42,141 nt of DNA from an uncultured SAR86 cluster bacterium. GTDB lineage: Bacteria > Pseudomonadota > Gammaproteobacteria > Magnimaribacterales > D2472. Positions 1 to 7,861 of this stretch are shown piece by piece (positions within the stretch are counted from its first letter, which is position 1; each line of letters begins with the position of its first letter). A model generated the notes under the pieces. The model was not told where the DNA came from, searched no databases, and worked only from the letters and a program-made list of their open reading frames with translations. Both the position numbers and the translations under genes were made by a program. Location: contig CACDVW010000010.1 in NCBI GenBank assembly GCA_902556355.1, positions 1 to 42,141 on the forward strand. Reading direction: 5' to 3'.

Positions 1-1467
1 CCTAATCGTCAACCCGAAGCTCCGTTAATTTCGGCTATATTAGAATTCGATGCAGAAATTGATGAAGATGTTCTTAAAAAAGAAAGAGAAGCAACTTTAA
101 GAGACGGCTCATCTATTATGTATGACACAACTGCTTTTAATTTTACTATGATGTATGGATTAGAAGCAGTGACAGTACCCGAATATGTAAAAGGAAATCT
201 TTCGTTATGGGAGCCCTCCTCTGTAGAAATAGACGTTGATGAAAAGGCTATTATGTGGATTGTTGATGGTACAGACGATCTATCAGTGACCTTTGCAGCA
301 AGATTAATGGAGCAAGATGTTCAGGTAAGAATTGTTGATAAAGATATTAGTCTTTCTGGCAAGAACTTATCTAGAGGAAGCCCTGTTGTAATAGCTATGG
401 ATAATCCTAAAAACTCTAGGTTAGTACAATTAATTAAAAATACTGCTAAAAATTTAAATGTTTCAGTATCATCACTCTATACAGGTTTTGGTCCTGAAGA
501 ATTACCTGATTGGGGAGGAAGACATTTTAGATTACTAAATAAACCTCAAATTGCAATATTAAGTCATGAGGGTTTTAGTTCATATGATGTAGGTGTTAGC
601 TGGTGGTCACTTGATCATCATTTAGGCATTAGACACAGTCAACTTAATACATCAATGATTGGTTATGCAGACTTAAGAAGATATAACACATTAGTAATGC
701 CAAGCGGTTATAGATCTCTTAATCAAGGTGAAATGTCTGTTCTGAAAGAATGGGTAAAACAAGGTGGAACATTAATTGCTAATAACGGCAGTACAAGAAT
801 GCTAGTAGCTGACAATTCAATTACAAGCATCAAAGATGTAAGTGATTCATTTGAGAATAGCCATGATTACAACATAAAGTTACAACGAGAATTTTTATCA
901 AAAGATGTATCCATAGATTTAGACTATGTGAATAATAATAAAATTACCTCAGATATATCATATCCATGGGAAGAAACTGAAAATAGAATCGACTCTGATA
1001 CATTGAAAAAACGCGATAAATGGCAATCACTATTCATGCCATCAGGAGCTTTTGTTTCAGGAAGAATTGATGATAAACATTGGCTTACATTTGGAACAAT
1101 AGATACTTTACCCCTTCTCTATTCAAATTTTCCTGTATTGATGGCTGATTCAGGTTCAAAGGCTGTAATAAGAGTTGGTGAATTGACCAAAAATAATAAT
1201 CAAGATATATATAAGTCTATTAACTGGTCTGACATTCCTGCAGGTAATGATTTAAACGTTAGAATGAGCGGTTTGGTATGGCCTGAAGCCTCAGCAAGAA
1301 TTGCGAATTCAGCATATTTAACTCAAGAAAGATACGGTAAAGGTCAAATAATTTTATTCTCTGGAGAACCTAATTTTAGAGGGTCCAGTTTAGGAACAAA
1401 TAGAGTTTGGCTGAATGCAGTAGTCTATGGCTCTGGTATGGGCACTTCAGCAAGAATAAATCCTTAG
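1..1467 (+). CDS. M14 zinc carboxypeptidase-like protein, C-terminal part (5' end outside window)
   Basis: The frame is open from base 1, so the gene starts upstream and the first in-window ATG (118) is internal. The 488 visible residues resemble the C-terminal half of large secreted M14-type peptidases. There is a segment of the YDxTAxxxxxxxGLEA type (window residues about 41-56), then a glutamine-amidotransferase-like alpha/beta region beginning around KPQIAILSHEG, with a VSWWSLDHHLGI stretch and a YNTLVMPSGY strand. It ends in GKGQIILFSGEPNFRG, which matches the usual end of these proteins. The zinc-binding catalytic domain itself is not visible, so peptidase activity is inferred from the architecture. 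The gene ends 29 bp from the convergent cyclase gene. It could instead be a non-catalytic member of the family. Confidence 0.6.
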   Translation, partial: PNRQPEAPLISAILEFDAEIDEDVLKKEREATLRDGSSIMYDTTAFNFTMMYGLEAVTVPEYVKGNLSLWEPSSVEIDVDEKAIMWIVDGTDDLSVTFAARLMEQDVQVRIVDKDISLSGKNLSRGSPVVIAMDNPKNSRLVQLIKNTAKNLNVSVSSLYTGFGPEELPDWGGRHFRLLNKPQIAILSHEGFSSYDVGVSWWSLDHHLGIRHSQLNTSMIGYADLRRYNTLVMPSGYRSLNQGEMSVLKEWVKQGGTLIANNGSTRMLVADNSITSIKDVSDSFENSHDYNIKLQREFLSKDVSIDLDYVNNNKITSDISYPWEETENRIDSDTLKKRDKWQSLFMPSGAFVSGRIDDKHWLTFGTIDTLPLLYSNFPVLMADSGSKAVIRVGELTKNNNQDIYKSINWSDIPAGNDLNVRMSGLVWPEASARIANSAYLTQERYGKGQIILFSGEPNFRGSSLGTNRVWLNAVVYGSGMGTSARINP

Positions 1468-1496
1468 TAAAAACTTAGATTAAAATTTACTAAACC

Positions 1497-2525
1497 CTAG
1501 CTTGTAGACTTGTTTCCAATAGCGACTGGTCTTATGGGTGAAGCAGAGCTTCCCTCTGTCATCAATGGTAAGATAATTACGCATGAAAGTTCAACGTTAT
1601 CTTTTGCTAAACCTTTAAGGTTAAAGTTTTCAAGTGTATGAATACCAGCCTGTGTTAAAAAATAATGATGTGCAGGATTAGCTATACCTTGAGGGTTTTG
1701 TAATCTTTCTGGACCATATTCATCTTCATTTGCAAATGTATCAACACCCCACGTATCAAGACCAACTCCAACTACTTTTTTCTTAGAGAGATACTTAACT
1801 AAGTTATATGAAACACCAGGTGCTTTTGTATAGTAAATACCTAATTCATCTGGATCTTGATAGTTATCACTCCAGCCAGTATTTATTAATACCACATCAC
1901 CTGGAAGGATTCCTCTTTTATTTAATGATGATTTTTTGATAGTTTTTTCAATATGCTCTACCGTCACATACTCGCCTGCTTTCATTGCTCTGCCATTAAA
2001 AATATGTTTTCTGACATCTAGAAATACAGCAGTTGTTATTATTGGAGGCACGGTCTCTATACCGAGTTTTTTTAGTGGTGAGTCTGGTGATGGTTTTACC
2101 TCTTTGCCTTTAAAGTTACCAAAATACTTTAATGAGCTAAGATCCGCTTCACCCTCTCCAGTCCAAACTTCATCTGTATAACCAAAATGACCTAATGCAT
2201 CCATTTGCGTACCTTGGTTACCATCGTTAACATTTTCGTTTAATACATCCATTGTAAAAACTTGTTTAGAACCTGCCCAAGCTATTTCTGGTAAAAATTT
2301 TGGTTTATATTCTCCAGCAAATGGTGATAGAGGCATTGTAGATGTTCTTTTATATGACAACTCATAGGCTTTTGCTTTTGGATCCGCTAAAAAATTAGAA
2401 CATCTTAAATATGTCTCAGGCCCTAATAATTTAGTCATACCTCTTTCATCTAAATGATTGTTATTATCAAATGCAGAGATTTCTATTATCACTAAAAATA
2501 AAGCAATTACTATTTTGTACATCAT
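1497..2525 (-). CDS. Secreted cyclase-family hydrolase (kynurenine formamidase-like fold)
   Basis: A 342-residue protein with an N-terminal hydrophobic signal segment (residues about 3-19), so probably exported. It belongs to the PF04199 cyclase family, which includes metal-dependent formamidases and amidohydrolases. The family motif HxGTHxDxPxH is present at residues 103-113 in the altered form NQGTQMDALGH: Asp109 and His113 are kept, but the first two histidines are Asn and Gln. GTQxD versions are known to me from other cyclase-family members, so this is probably a subgroup rather than a dead enzyme. Two adjacent ATG codons could serve as the start (2525 or 2522). It is the last of three minus-strand genes, 12 bp after the PhyH gene. 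The substrate is unknown. Confidence 0.7.
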   Translation of the reverse strand: MMYKIVIALFLVIIEISAFDNNNHLDERGMTKLLGPETYLRCSNFLADPKAKAYELSYKRTSTMPLSPFAGEYKPKFLPEIAWAGSKQVFTMDVLNENVNDGNQGTQMDALGHFGYTDEVWTGEGEADLSSLKYFGNFKGKEVKPSPDSPLKKLGIETVPPIITTAVFLDVRKHIFNGRAMKAGEYVTVEHIEKTIKKSSLNKRGILPGDVVLINTGWSDNYQDPDELGIYYTKAPGVSYNLVKYLSKKKVVGVGLDTWGVDTFANEDEYGPERLQNPQGIANPAHHYFLTQAGIHTLENFNLKGLAKDNVELSCVIILPLMTEGSSASPIRPVAIGNKSTS

Positions 2526-2537
2526 CTATTTTTAATC

Positions 2538-3707
2538 CTAAATACTCAGATCCTCGAGGTTATAGTCTTTTAAATCTTTTCGAGCATTATTATCCCAAAT
2601 ATAAGTCTTACCTGAATCTTTAAAAGGCTTATATTTATATGGTGTTTCATCTTTATATTTAGCTTTTCTAGCTTCTATTGCATAACCTATAGATTTAGAT
2701 CTCCTTTCAATTATCTCATCATCAAAGACTTGGGCTTCACTGTGAACGCCTCCACCCTTCACACCTAAAACAGATGAGCGCTTATGAAAACCAAAATTAA
2801 CAGTAACTCTTTTTTCATAACCACAGTTAGGAAAAGATCCATGAAGTAATTGACGATTACATATAACTGCATCACCTGGGTTACAGACTATAGGAACTGC
2901 TCCCTCAAGTCTTTCACTACCTGATTCAGCAACAAGTTTTTTAATGTCTATTTTTCCAATTTTATGTGTTCCTGGCATGACCCAGACTCCATTTACAGCG
3001 GTACTTCCATATGCTTGAACCATAAAATTAAAGCCATGAATATCTTCATCAAAATTTTCACTATCCCAATGAGTAACACCATCTTGATGCCAAGATACAG
3101 CTGCACCAACACCAGGTTCCTTTATAAATAAAGCCTCATTAAAGGGAGCAAAATCCTCTCCATTAATAGCTTCAGCAACTTTTAAAAGCTCAGGATGCGC
3201 ATAAGTTCTTAGACATGCATCAGAAAATTGAAGAGAACCCAAGAGAATAACAGGTACAGCTGGAGGAGAATCAGATTTAGCCTCTGGCTCAAATAATTTA
3301 ATTTGATGTCTTCCATTAGCTAACTCAGTACCTCCAAGAGGATCACCAAGTGGTTTTGACCATACTAAAGTTAAAGCTTTAGATTCTGCATTGAAAGCAG
3401 GATTGCCATTTACATCTATATTAGATTCTGGCCCTATTGGAAAATTAGTTCTTAATTTCTCTAAATCTTCTTTAATATCTTCTAATTCATCAGGGTTTAT
3501 AACATTTTCAAAGATGTAAAAACCATTATCAGAGTAAGCTTTACGTATTTCAGGGCAAAGATTTCCATTTTCGTCAAATTTAATTGGACCTCTATTTCCT
3601 AATTCTAAAGCTTTTTTCTCTCCTTCTTTAAGATAGGACTCCATAGCGTCTGCATTATCTCCATAATATGCTGCGCATGCTTTTATTGAACGTGATGCAT
3701 CTATCAT
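2538..3707 (-). CDS. PhyH (phytanoyl-CoA dioxygenase) family Fe(II)/2-oxoglutarate oxygenase
   Basis: A 389-residue cytosolic protein of the phytanoyl-CoA dioxygenase family, which hydroxylates small or lipid-like substrates with Fe(II), O2 and 2-oxoglutarate. The iron-binding triad can be placed: HxD in SWHQDGVTHW (His207, Asp209) and a distal His289 in RQLLHGSFPN, with Arg300 about 11 residues later suited to hold 2-oxoglutarate. There is no signal peptide. The start at 3707 has a purine-rich stretch (AGGGAG) upstream. It lies 49 bp after the ThDP-enzyme gene and 12 bp before the cyclase gene, so the three are probably co-transcribed. The substrate cannot be read from sequence, and PhyH members range from lipid catabolism to natural-product tailoring. 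Confidence 0.85.
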   Translation of the reverse strand: MIDASRSIKACAAYYGDNADAMESYLKEGEKKALELGNRGPIKFDENGNLCPEIRKAYSDNGFYIFENVINPDELEDIKEDLEKLRTNFPIGPESNIDVNGNPAFNAESKALTLVWSKPLGDPLGGTELANGRHQIKLFEPEAKSDSPPAVPVILLGSLQFSDACLRTYAHPELLKVAEAINGEDFAPFNEALFIKEPGVGAAVSWHQDGVTHWDSENFDEDIHGFNFMVQAYGSTAVNGVWVMPGTHKIGKIDIKKLVAESGSERLEGAVPIVCNPGDAVICNRQLLHGSFPNCGYEKRVTVNFGFHKRSSVLGVKGGGVHSEAQVFDDEIIERRSKSIGYAIEARKAKYKDETPYKYKPFKDSGKTYIWDNNARKDLKDYNLEDLSI

Positions 3708-3756
3708 TATTGCTCCCTATTTTTTTTATAAAATAATAACTAAAAACAGATTATTT

Positions 3757-5310
3757 TTAAACATTTAACTCAATTAAAGATGGTCCAGGTTCATTAATGG
3801 ATTTATTAAAAAAATCAGTAAATTCTTTAACTGTTTTTGGATTATATGCAGGCACTCCCATAGATTCAGATAATTTACACCAGTCTATAGGTGGGTTATC
3901 TAATGAAAACATAGAGGCTGCTCTATCACCTGTTTCTATTGCTTGGACCCTATCAAGCTCAATTTTTAAGATTTCATATGAGCGATTAGAAAATATAATA
4001 TTGGTAATATTTAAATTTTCTCTAGCTTGTGTCCAAAGTGCTTGAACTGTATACATTGCTCCACCATCTCCATGAAGTGTAATAACAGGCCTGTCTGGTT
4101 TTGCTAATGATGCTCCTACAGCCAATGGCAGCCCCTGACCTATAGATCCTCCACAAAGTGCTAACCAATCATGGGGTTTTGCTTGAAGAGCAAACGGTGA
4201 AACTAAAAGGCTTGACGTAGTTGCTTCATCAGAAACTATTGAATCCTCTGGCATCAAACCAGCAAGCAATGGACCTAGCGTAGTTGCATCAAGATCCCCA
4301 CTAGTTGGCACATCACCAATATGAGATTGAATAAATTTTTCATCAATTTTGGTAGAACCTGATAAATCTTTAAGCTCATTTAACGCACTTACTCCATCAT
4401 CATCATTTGAACAAAGCTCAAATAATTCAGCAGAATCAGGAGATAAAAAACTTTTTTTATCAGGATAGGCGAAAAATGAAACCGGAGGTCTAGAGCCAAT
4501 AAATACGATAGATTGAGTATCAGCTAAGAAAAGTTCTGCCATTTCAGCAAAATAAGGTACTTGTTCAATAATAGGCAATCCAGCGCCCCTTCTAATTTTA
4601 GGTATAAATGTGTCAGTCACTAACCTACAATTAGTTGCACTTGCTATATGAGAAGCCAATTTGAGACATTCTTCATCAAGAAATCTACCACCTATAAATA
4701 ACATAGATTTATCCTTCTTAAGTAAATCATATGCTTTGTTAATATCATTATAATCAACTGATTTAGGGTTATTAATTGATATATTTGGTTCAACATCTAT
4801 ATCAATTTCACTCCAAGCATAGTCAGCAGGAATAATCATTGTTGCTACCTTCCCACTGGGACTGTTAGCAGTTTGCCACGCAGTATTTGCTAGTTTGGAT
4901 ATATTTTTTGGATTATCTAATCTTCCTACCCAGTCAGAACTAGCATTAGATAATCCATCTAAATCTGAAGTTAGAGGAGCATTATGTTTTAAATGATAAG
5001 AAGCATGATCACCAACGATATTAATCATTGGAGAATTAGCTTTCCTTGCATTATGAATATTTGCAAAGGCATTACCTAGACCAGGACCAAGATGAAGTAA
5101 ATTTGCTGCAGCCTTGCCTGACATTCTTGCATATCCATCTGCAGCACCACTCACTACACCTTCAAATAATCCAAGAACCGGTCTTACTTTGGGGTTATGA
5201 TCAATTGCTGCAACTAAATGCATTTCTGAAGTTCCCGGATTAGCAAAGACAACCTCGAGACCGTTATTAATTAAAGTCTTAATTAATGCATCTGATGCAT
5301 TTAATTTCAT
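3757..5310 (-). CDS. ThDP-dependent acetolactate synthase large-subunit-like enzyme
   Basis: A 517-residue thiamine-diphosphate enzyme of the IlvB/benzoylformate decarboxylase superfamily. The N-terminal domain has the activating glutamate Glu29 in ANPGTSEMH. The C-terminal cofactor domain has GDGGAMY (414-420) followed by NRSY (442-445), the GDG-N(N) type metal/diphosphate motif. It is shorter than true biosynthetic acetolactate synthases (about 550-590) and no small regulatory subunit (ilvH/ilvN) is adjacent. A catabolic 2-oxoacid decarboxylase or carboligase is therefore at least as likely as a branched-chain biosynthetic role. It is first in the three-gene minus-strand cluster, with a GGGG purine run before the ATG. 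Superfamily is secure; the reaction is not. Confidence 0.8.
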   Translation of the reverse strand: MKLNASDALIKTLINNGLEVVFANPGTSEMHLVAAIDHNPKVRPVLGLFEGVVSGAADGYARMSGKAAANLLHLGPGLGNAFANIHNARKANSPMINIVGDHASYHLKHNAPLTSDLDGLSNASSDWVGRLDNPKNISKLANTAWQTANSPSGKVATMIIPADYAWSEIDIDVEPNISINNPKSVDYNDINKAYDLLKKDKSMLFIGGRFLDEECLKLASHIASATNCRLVTDTFIPKIRRGAGLPIIEQVPYFAEMAELFLADTQSIVFIGSRPPVSFFAYPDKKSFLSPDSAELFELCSNDDDGVSALNELKDLSGSTKIDEKFIQSHIGDVPTSGDLDATTLGPLLAGLMPEDSIVSDEATTSSLLVSPFALQAKPHDWLALCGGSIGQGLPLAVGASLAKPDRPVITLHGDGGAMYTVQALWTQARENLNITNIIFSNRSYEILKIELDRVQAIETGDRAASMFSLDNPPIDWCKLSESMGVPAYNPKTVKEFTDFFNKSINEPGPSLIELNV

Positions 5311-5487
5311 AATTCGCCCCTATTTTAATTGTTGTGTAGAAGTTAAATATTTTATCAAAACGTAATATCTATTGGTGATTTATAAAATATATACAATATA
5401 TGATTAATTTATATAAGTATTTTTATTAATTAATATGTGTTTTATGTATTACTATGAAAGAAGTCAATTTTAATTTGGGAGGAGAAA

Positions 5488-5868
5488 ATGACTGAATATC
5501 AAATATTTAATTTAATGTATGTAGGATTTATCAGTAATTCTATGTATTTTGTAGGTATGGTCTTATTAACCTGGCTTGGTTTCAGAATGGCCAATAATAT
5601 CTTTAACAGCACTGATGTAAACATGGCGGCAAAAGTATTTACTTCAATATACTGTATTCTAGTTGGCATAATGCTGTTTTATACCCAGCAAATCGGTGCA
5701 GCTATACTAGAAACTGCAGCTAATAATTTAGTTGCAATTGAGGCAGCTTCAGCAGAAAGAATGTCAACATACCCTAATTCACCACTATCGGTTGGCGGTC
5801 CCGTTCAGACTTTCTTTGTACTATTAGTTGTTGTATTTCAGTTAGCTATAGTTTGGAGTAAAAAATAA
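5488..5868 (+). CDS. Small three-helix membrane protein of unknown function
   Basis: I do not recognise this 126-residue protein. It has three likely transmembrane segments, at residues about 15-33, 47-68 and 104-123. A polar loop of about 35 residues (with LETAANN and AASAERM) separates helices 2 and 3. The ATG follows a strong ribosome binding site, GGGAGGAG, 7 bp upstream. Its stop codon overlaps the start of the secreted-protein gene (TAATG), so the two should be translationally coupled. Residues W29, R33, N45 and K49 fall in nearly the same spacing as W36, R40, N51 and K55 of the membrane protein at 33911-34339, suggesting distant paralogy. The upstream 177 bp are almost pure A/T and I could not fix a promoter in them. 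Confidence 0.8.
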   Translation: MTEYQIFNLMYVGFISNSMYFVGMVLLTWLGFRMANNIFNSTDVNMAAKVFTSIYCILVGIMLFYTQQIGAAILETAANNLVAIEAASAERMSTYPNSPLSVGGPVQTFFVLLVVVFQLAIVWSKK

Positions 5869-6590
5869 TGAATATAAGTAAATATATATTTGCTTTATCA
5901 ATAATTTTTGCCTTTACGGTTAATGCTAATAATGTAAAACCTGGTGAAGAAACAGGTGAATTTCATTACTTTAATGTAACTAATCCTGCTGGATTTGTTA
6001 ATGCTATAGACGAACATTATGCATCTGACTGTGCTAAAAAATGGCAATCAGAATCAGGGGCAGAAGTTGTACTTATGGGTGTTCTAGGTTCTGTTCATAC
6101 TCACTTTATATATGTTGGATATAAAAATAATGAGATGTTAGAAAAAGGAAGATCTATTGTTAACTCATGTCCTGAAACCGCAATGCTTATAAAAAAATTA
6201 GCAAAACATTCAGAATCAACTGACTATGTAAGTAGACTTGGTGAGCAATCTCTCGAAGTTGGTGATTGGACTAAAGATAAACATTTTATGAAATTTGATT
6301 TTAATGTAGAACTTGGTAAAGCTCCAATGTATGCAAAAGAATGGACAAAAATGATGAACTCATTAGAGCAAACAAATTCAGCTGGCTTGATTACTCATAG
6401 AGCTGGAAATGGTTGGATGTCTCATTTTGTTTATGTTGGTGGTAATTCAATTGATGATCTATACACTACTTTTGATGCAAATTCACAAACTGAAGCGTTT
6501 CAAACATTTGCAAAAAATGTAGCTTCTATTCGTGAGCTTAGAAATGTAAGCCTTATAACACCTGTTAAGGCTTATCCATCAACAAGATAA
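5868..6590 (+). CDS. Exported protein with two similar alpha/beta domains, function unknown
   Basis: A 240-residue protein with a classical signal peptide (basic MNISK, then a hydrophobic core, cleavage probably after VNA near residue 20). The mature part looks like a tandem duplication. Residues about 32-115 and 139-232 each have a beta-strand, a helix rich in Lys/Trp, a strand ending in HTHFIYVGY or MSHFVYVGG, then a helix. This resembles the ferredoxin-like dimeric alpha/beta-barrel arrangement. Two cysteines lie in domain 1 only (CAKKW and NSCPE) and could form a disulfide. The start overlaps the stop of the small membrane-protein gene, so the pair likely acts together at the inner-membrane/periplasm boundary. 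No catalytic motif is visible. Confidence 0.8.
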   Translation: MNISKYIFALSIIFAFTVNANNVKPGEETGEFHYFNVTNPAGFVNAIDEHYASDCAKKWQSESGAEVVLMGVLGSVHTHFIYVGYKNNEMLEKGRSIVNSCPETAMLIKKLAKHSESTDYVSRLGEQSLEVGDWTKDKHFMKFDFNVELGKAPMYAKEWTKMMNSLEQTNSAGLITHRAGNGWMSHFVYVGGNSIDDLYTTFDANSQTEAFQTFAKNVASIRELRNVSLITPVKAYPSTR

Positions 6591-6618
6591 AAATTCAAGG
6601 TAAAACAAGGTAAAAAAT

Positions 6619-6643
6619 GAGGACCGTAAGGTCCTCTTTTTTA
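6619..6643 (+). terminator. Rho-independent terminator after the membrane/secreted cassette
   Basis: A perfect 7-bp GC-rich stem, GAGGACC / GGTCCTC, with a GTAA loop is followed directly by a run of six T. It lies 28 bp after the secreted-protein stop codon and marks the end of the two-gene unit starting at 5488. Confidence 0.9.
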
Positions 6644-6760
6644 TCATAAGAAATAATGTAAATTTTTTATTTATAAGTCTTAATATAAATAATATATAAG
6701 CACTTAATTAGCTAAAACTGTAAAGAATTTATTTAATTAAAAATAAATTTATATATAAGA

Positions 6761-6787
6761 TTGTATTAAAAATAATTGTGATAGAAT
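6761..6787 (+). promoter_or_regulatory. Candidate promoter for the cysteine synthase gene
   Basis: An extended -10 element (TG at 6779-6780, one base, TAGAAT at 6782-6787) lies 24 bp before the ATG. A TTGTAT hexamer at 6761-6766 could act as -35, but the 15-bp spacing is short. The surrounding 170 bp are A/T-rich and hold no gene, so the call is tentative. Confidence 0.35.
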
Positions 6788-6811
6788 TCTTTCCTTTTAA
6801 TACTTTAAACA

Positions 6812-7855
6812 ATGATATATTCAAGCATTTTAGAAACTGTAGGTAATACTCCTGCAGTAAAAATTAATAATTTAGCTCCTGAAGGTATTAATCTTTATGT
6901 TAAACCAGAGTTTTTTAATCCAGCATCATCCGTAAAAGATAGGCTGGCTTTTAGCATAATTAATGAAGCTGAAAAGCAAGGAATCTTAAAACCTGGTCAA
7001 ACTGTTGTCGAAGCGACTAGTGGCAATACAGGAATTGGTCTAGCTTTTGTGTGTGCAGCAAAGAATTACCCTTGCGTAATTACAATGCCCGAAAGCGCAT
7101 CCATAGAAAGAAGAAAAATGATGAGATTTTTAGGTGCAAAGGTTATTATAACCCCAGCTCCTGAAGCTGGTTCTGGTGCATACAAAAAAGCCAAAGAATT
7201 AGCAGATCAGAATGATTGGTTTTATGCTCGACAATTTGAAAACGAAGCAAATGCTAATATTCATGAGAGTACAACTGGTGAAGAAATAATATCTGATTTT
7301 AAAGAATTGGGTTTAGATTATTGGGTTTCAGGCTATGGTACTGGTGGAACTTTCTCAGGAGTTGCTAGGGTCTTAAAAAAATCTATGCCAAATACTAAAT
7401 TAATAATGGCAGAACCTGATGTAGCGCCTCTTGTTACCAAGGGAACGACTCAAGAAAGAACTGATGATGGTGCTCCAGCAGCCTCGCATCCTGACTGGAA
7501 TCCCCACCCTATTCAAGGATGGACTACAGATTTCATTCCTCTTGTATTACAAGAAGCGATCGATAATAACTTTATTGATGAAATAATACCTGTTGCTGGG
7601 GCTGATGGTGTTAAATGGTCACAAAGGCTTGCAGCTAATGAAGGAATATTAACAGGTATATCTGGTGGATCTACATTTGCTGTAGCTATGGAAGTAGCAA
7701 ATAAAGCTCCTAAAGGATCTACCATATTATGTATGCTAGCTGACACTGCAGAAAGATACTTATCTAGCGTTTTATTTGAAGATATATCATCTGATATGAA
7801 TGGTGAGGAAATTAAAATTTTAAATTCAACTCCTGCATACAAAACATCTGAATAA
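6812..7855 (+). CDS. cysK: Cysteine synthase (O-acetylserine sulfhydrylase), PLP-dependent
   Basis: A 347-residue fold-type II PLP enzyme that makes L-cysteine from O-acetylserine and sulfide. The PLP lysine is Lys42 in NPASSVKDR. The substrate loop TSGNTG is at residues 69-74, and a glycine-rich phosphate-binding stretch GYGTGGTFSG follows. It is longer than E. coli CysK (323), mainly in its C-terminal tail. CysK-like and CysM-like forms cannot be separated by eye, though overall length and the conserved blocks favour CysK. The ATG at 6812 has no obvious ribosome binding site. The gene converges on a YeiH-type transporter gene with a 6-bp gap. Confidence 0.85.
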   Translation: MIYSSILETVGNTPAVKINNLAPEGINLYVKPEFFNPASSVKDRLAFSIINEAEKQGILKPGQTVVEATSGNTGIGLAFVCAAKNYPCVITMPESASIERRKMMRFLGAKVIITPAPEAGSGAYKKAKELADQNDWFYARQFENEANANIHESTTGEEIISDFKELGLDYWVSGYGTGGTFSGVARVLKKSMPNTKLIMAEPDVAPLVTKGTTQERTDDGAPAASHPDWNPHPIQGWTTDFIPLVLQEAIDNNFIDEIIPVAGADGVKWSQRLAANEGILTGISGGSTFAVAMEVANKAPKGSTILCMLADTAERYLSSVLFEDISSDMNGEEIKILNSTPAYKTSE

Positions 7856-7861
7856 CATTAT

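Noticed and set aside
1464-1493. Hairpin TTAGTAAA / TTTACTAA between the M14-like gene and the cyclase gene
   Set aside because: The stem is nearly all A/T with a 14-base loop and no T-run; too weak to call a terminator.
7513-7842. 109-codon minus-strand frame inside the cysteine synthase gene
   Set aside because: It is a shadow of a well-conserved enzyme and has no recognisable domain or start signal.
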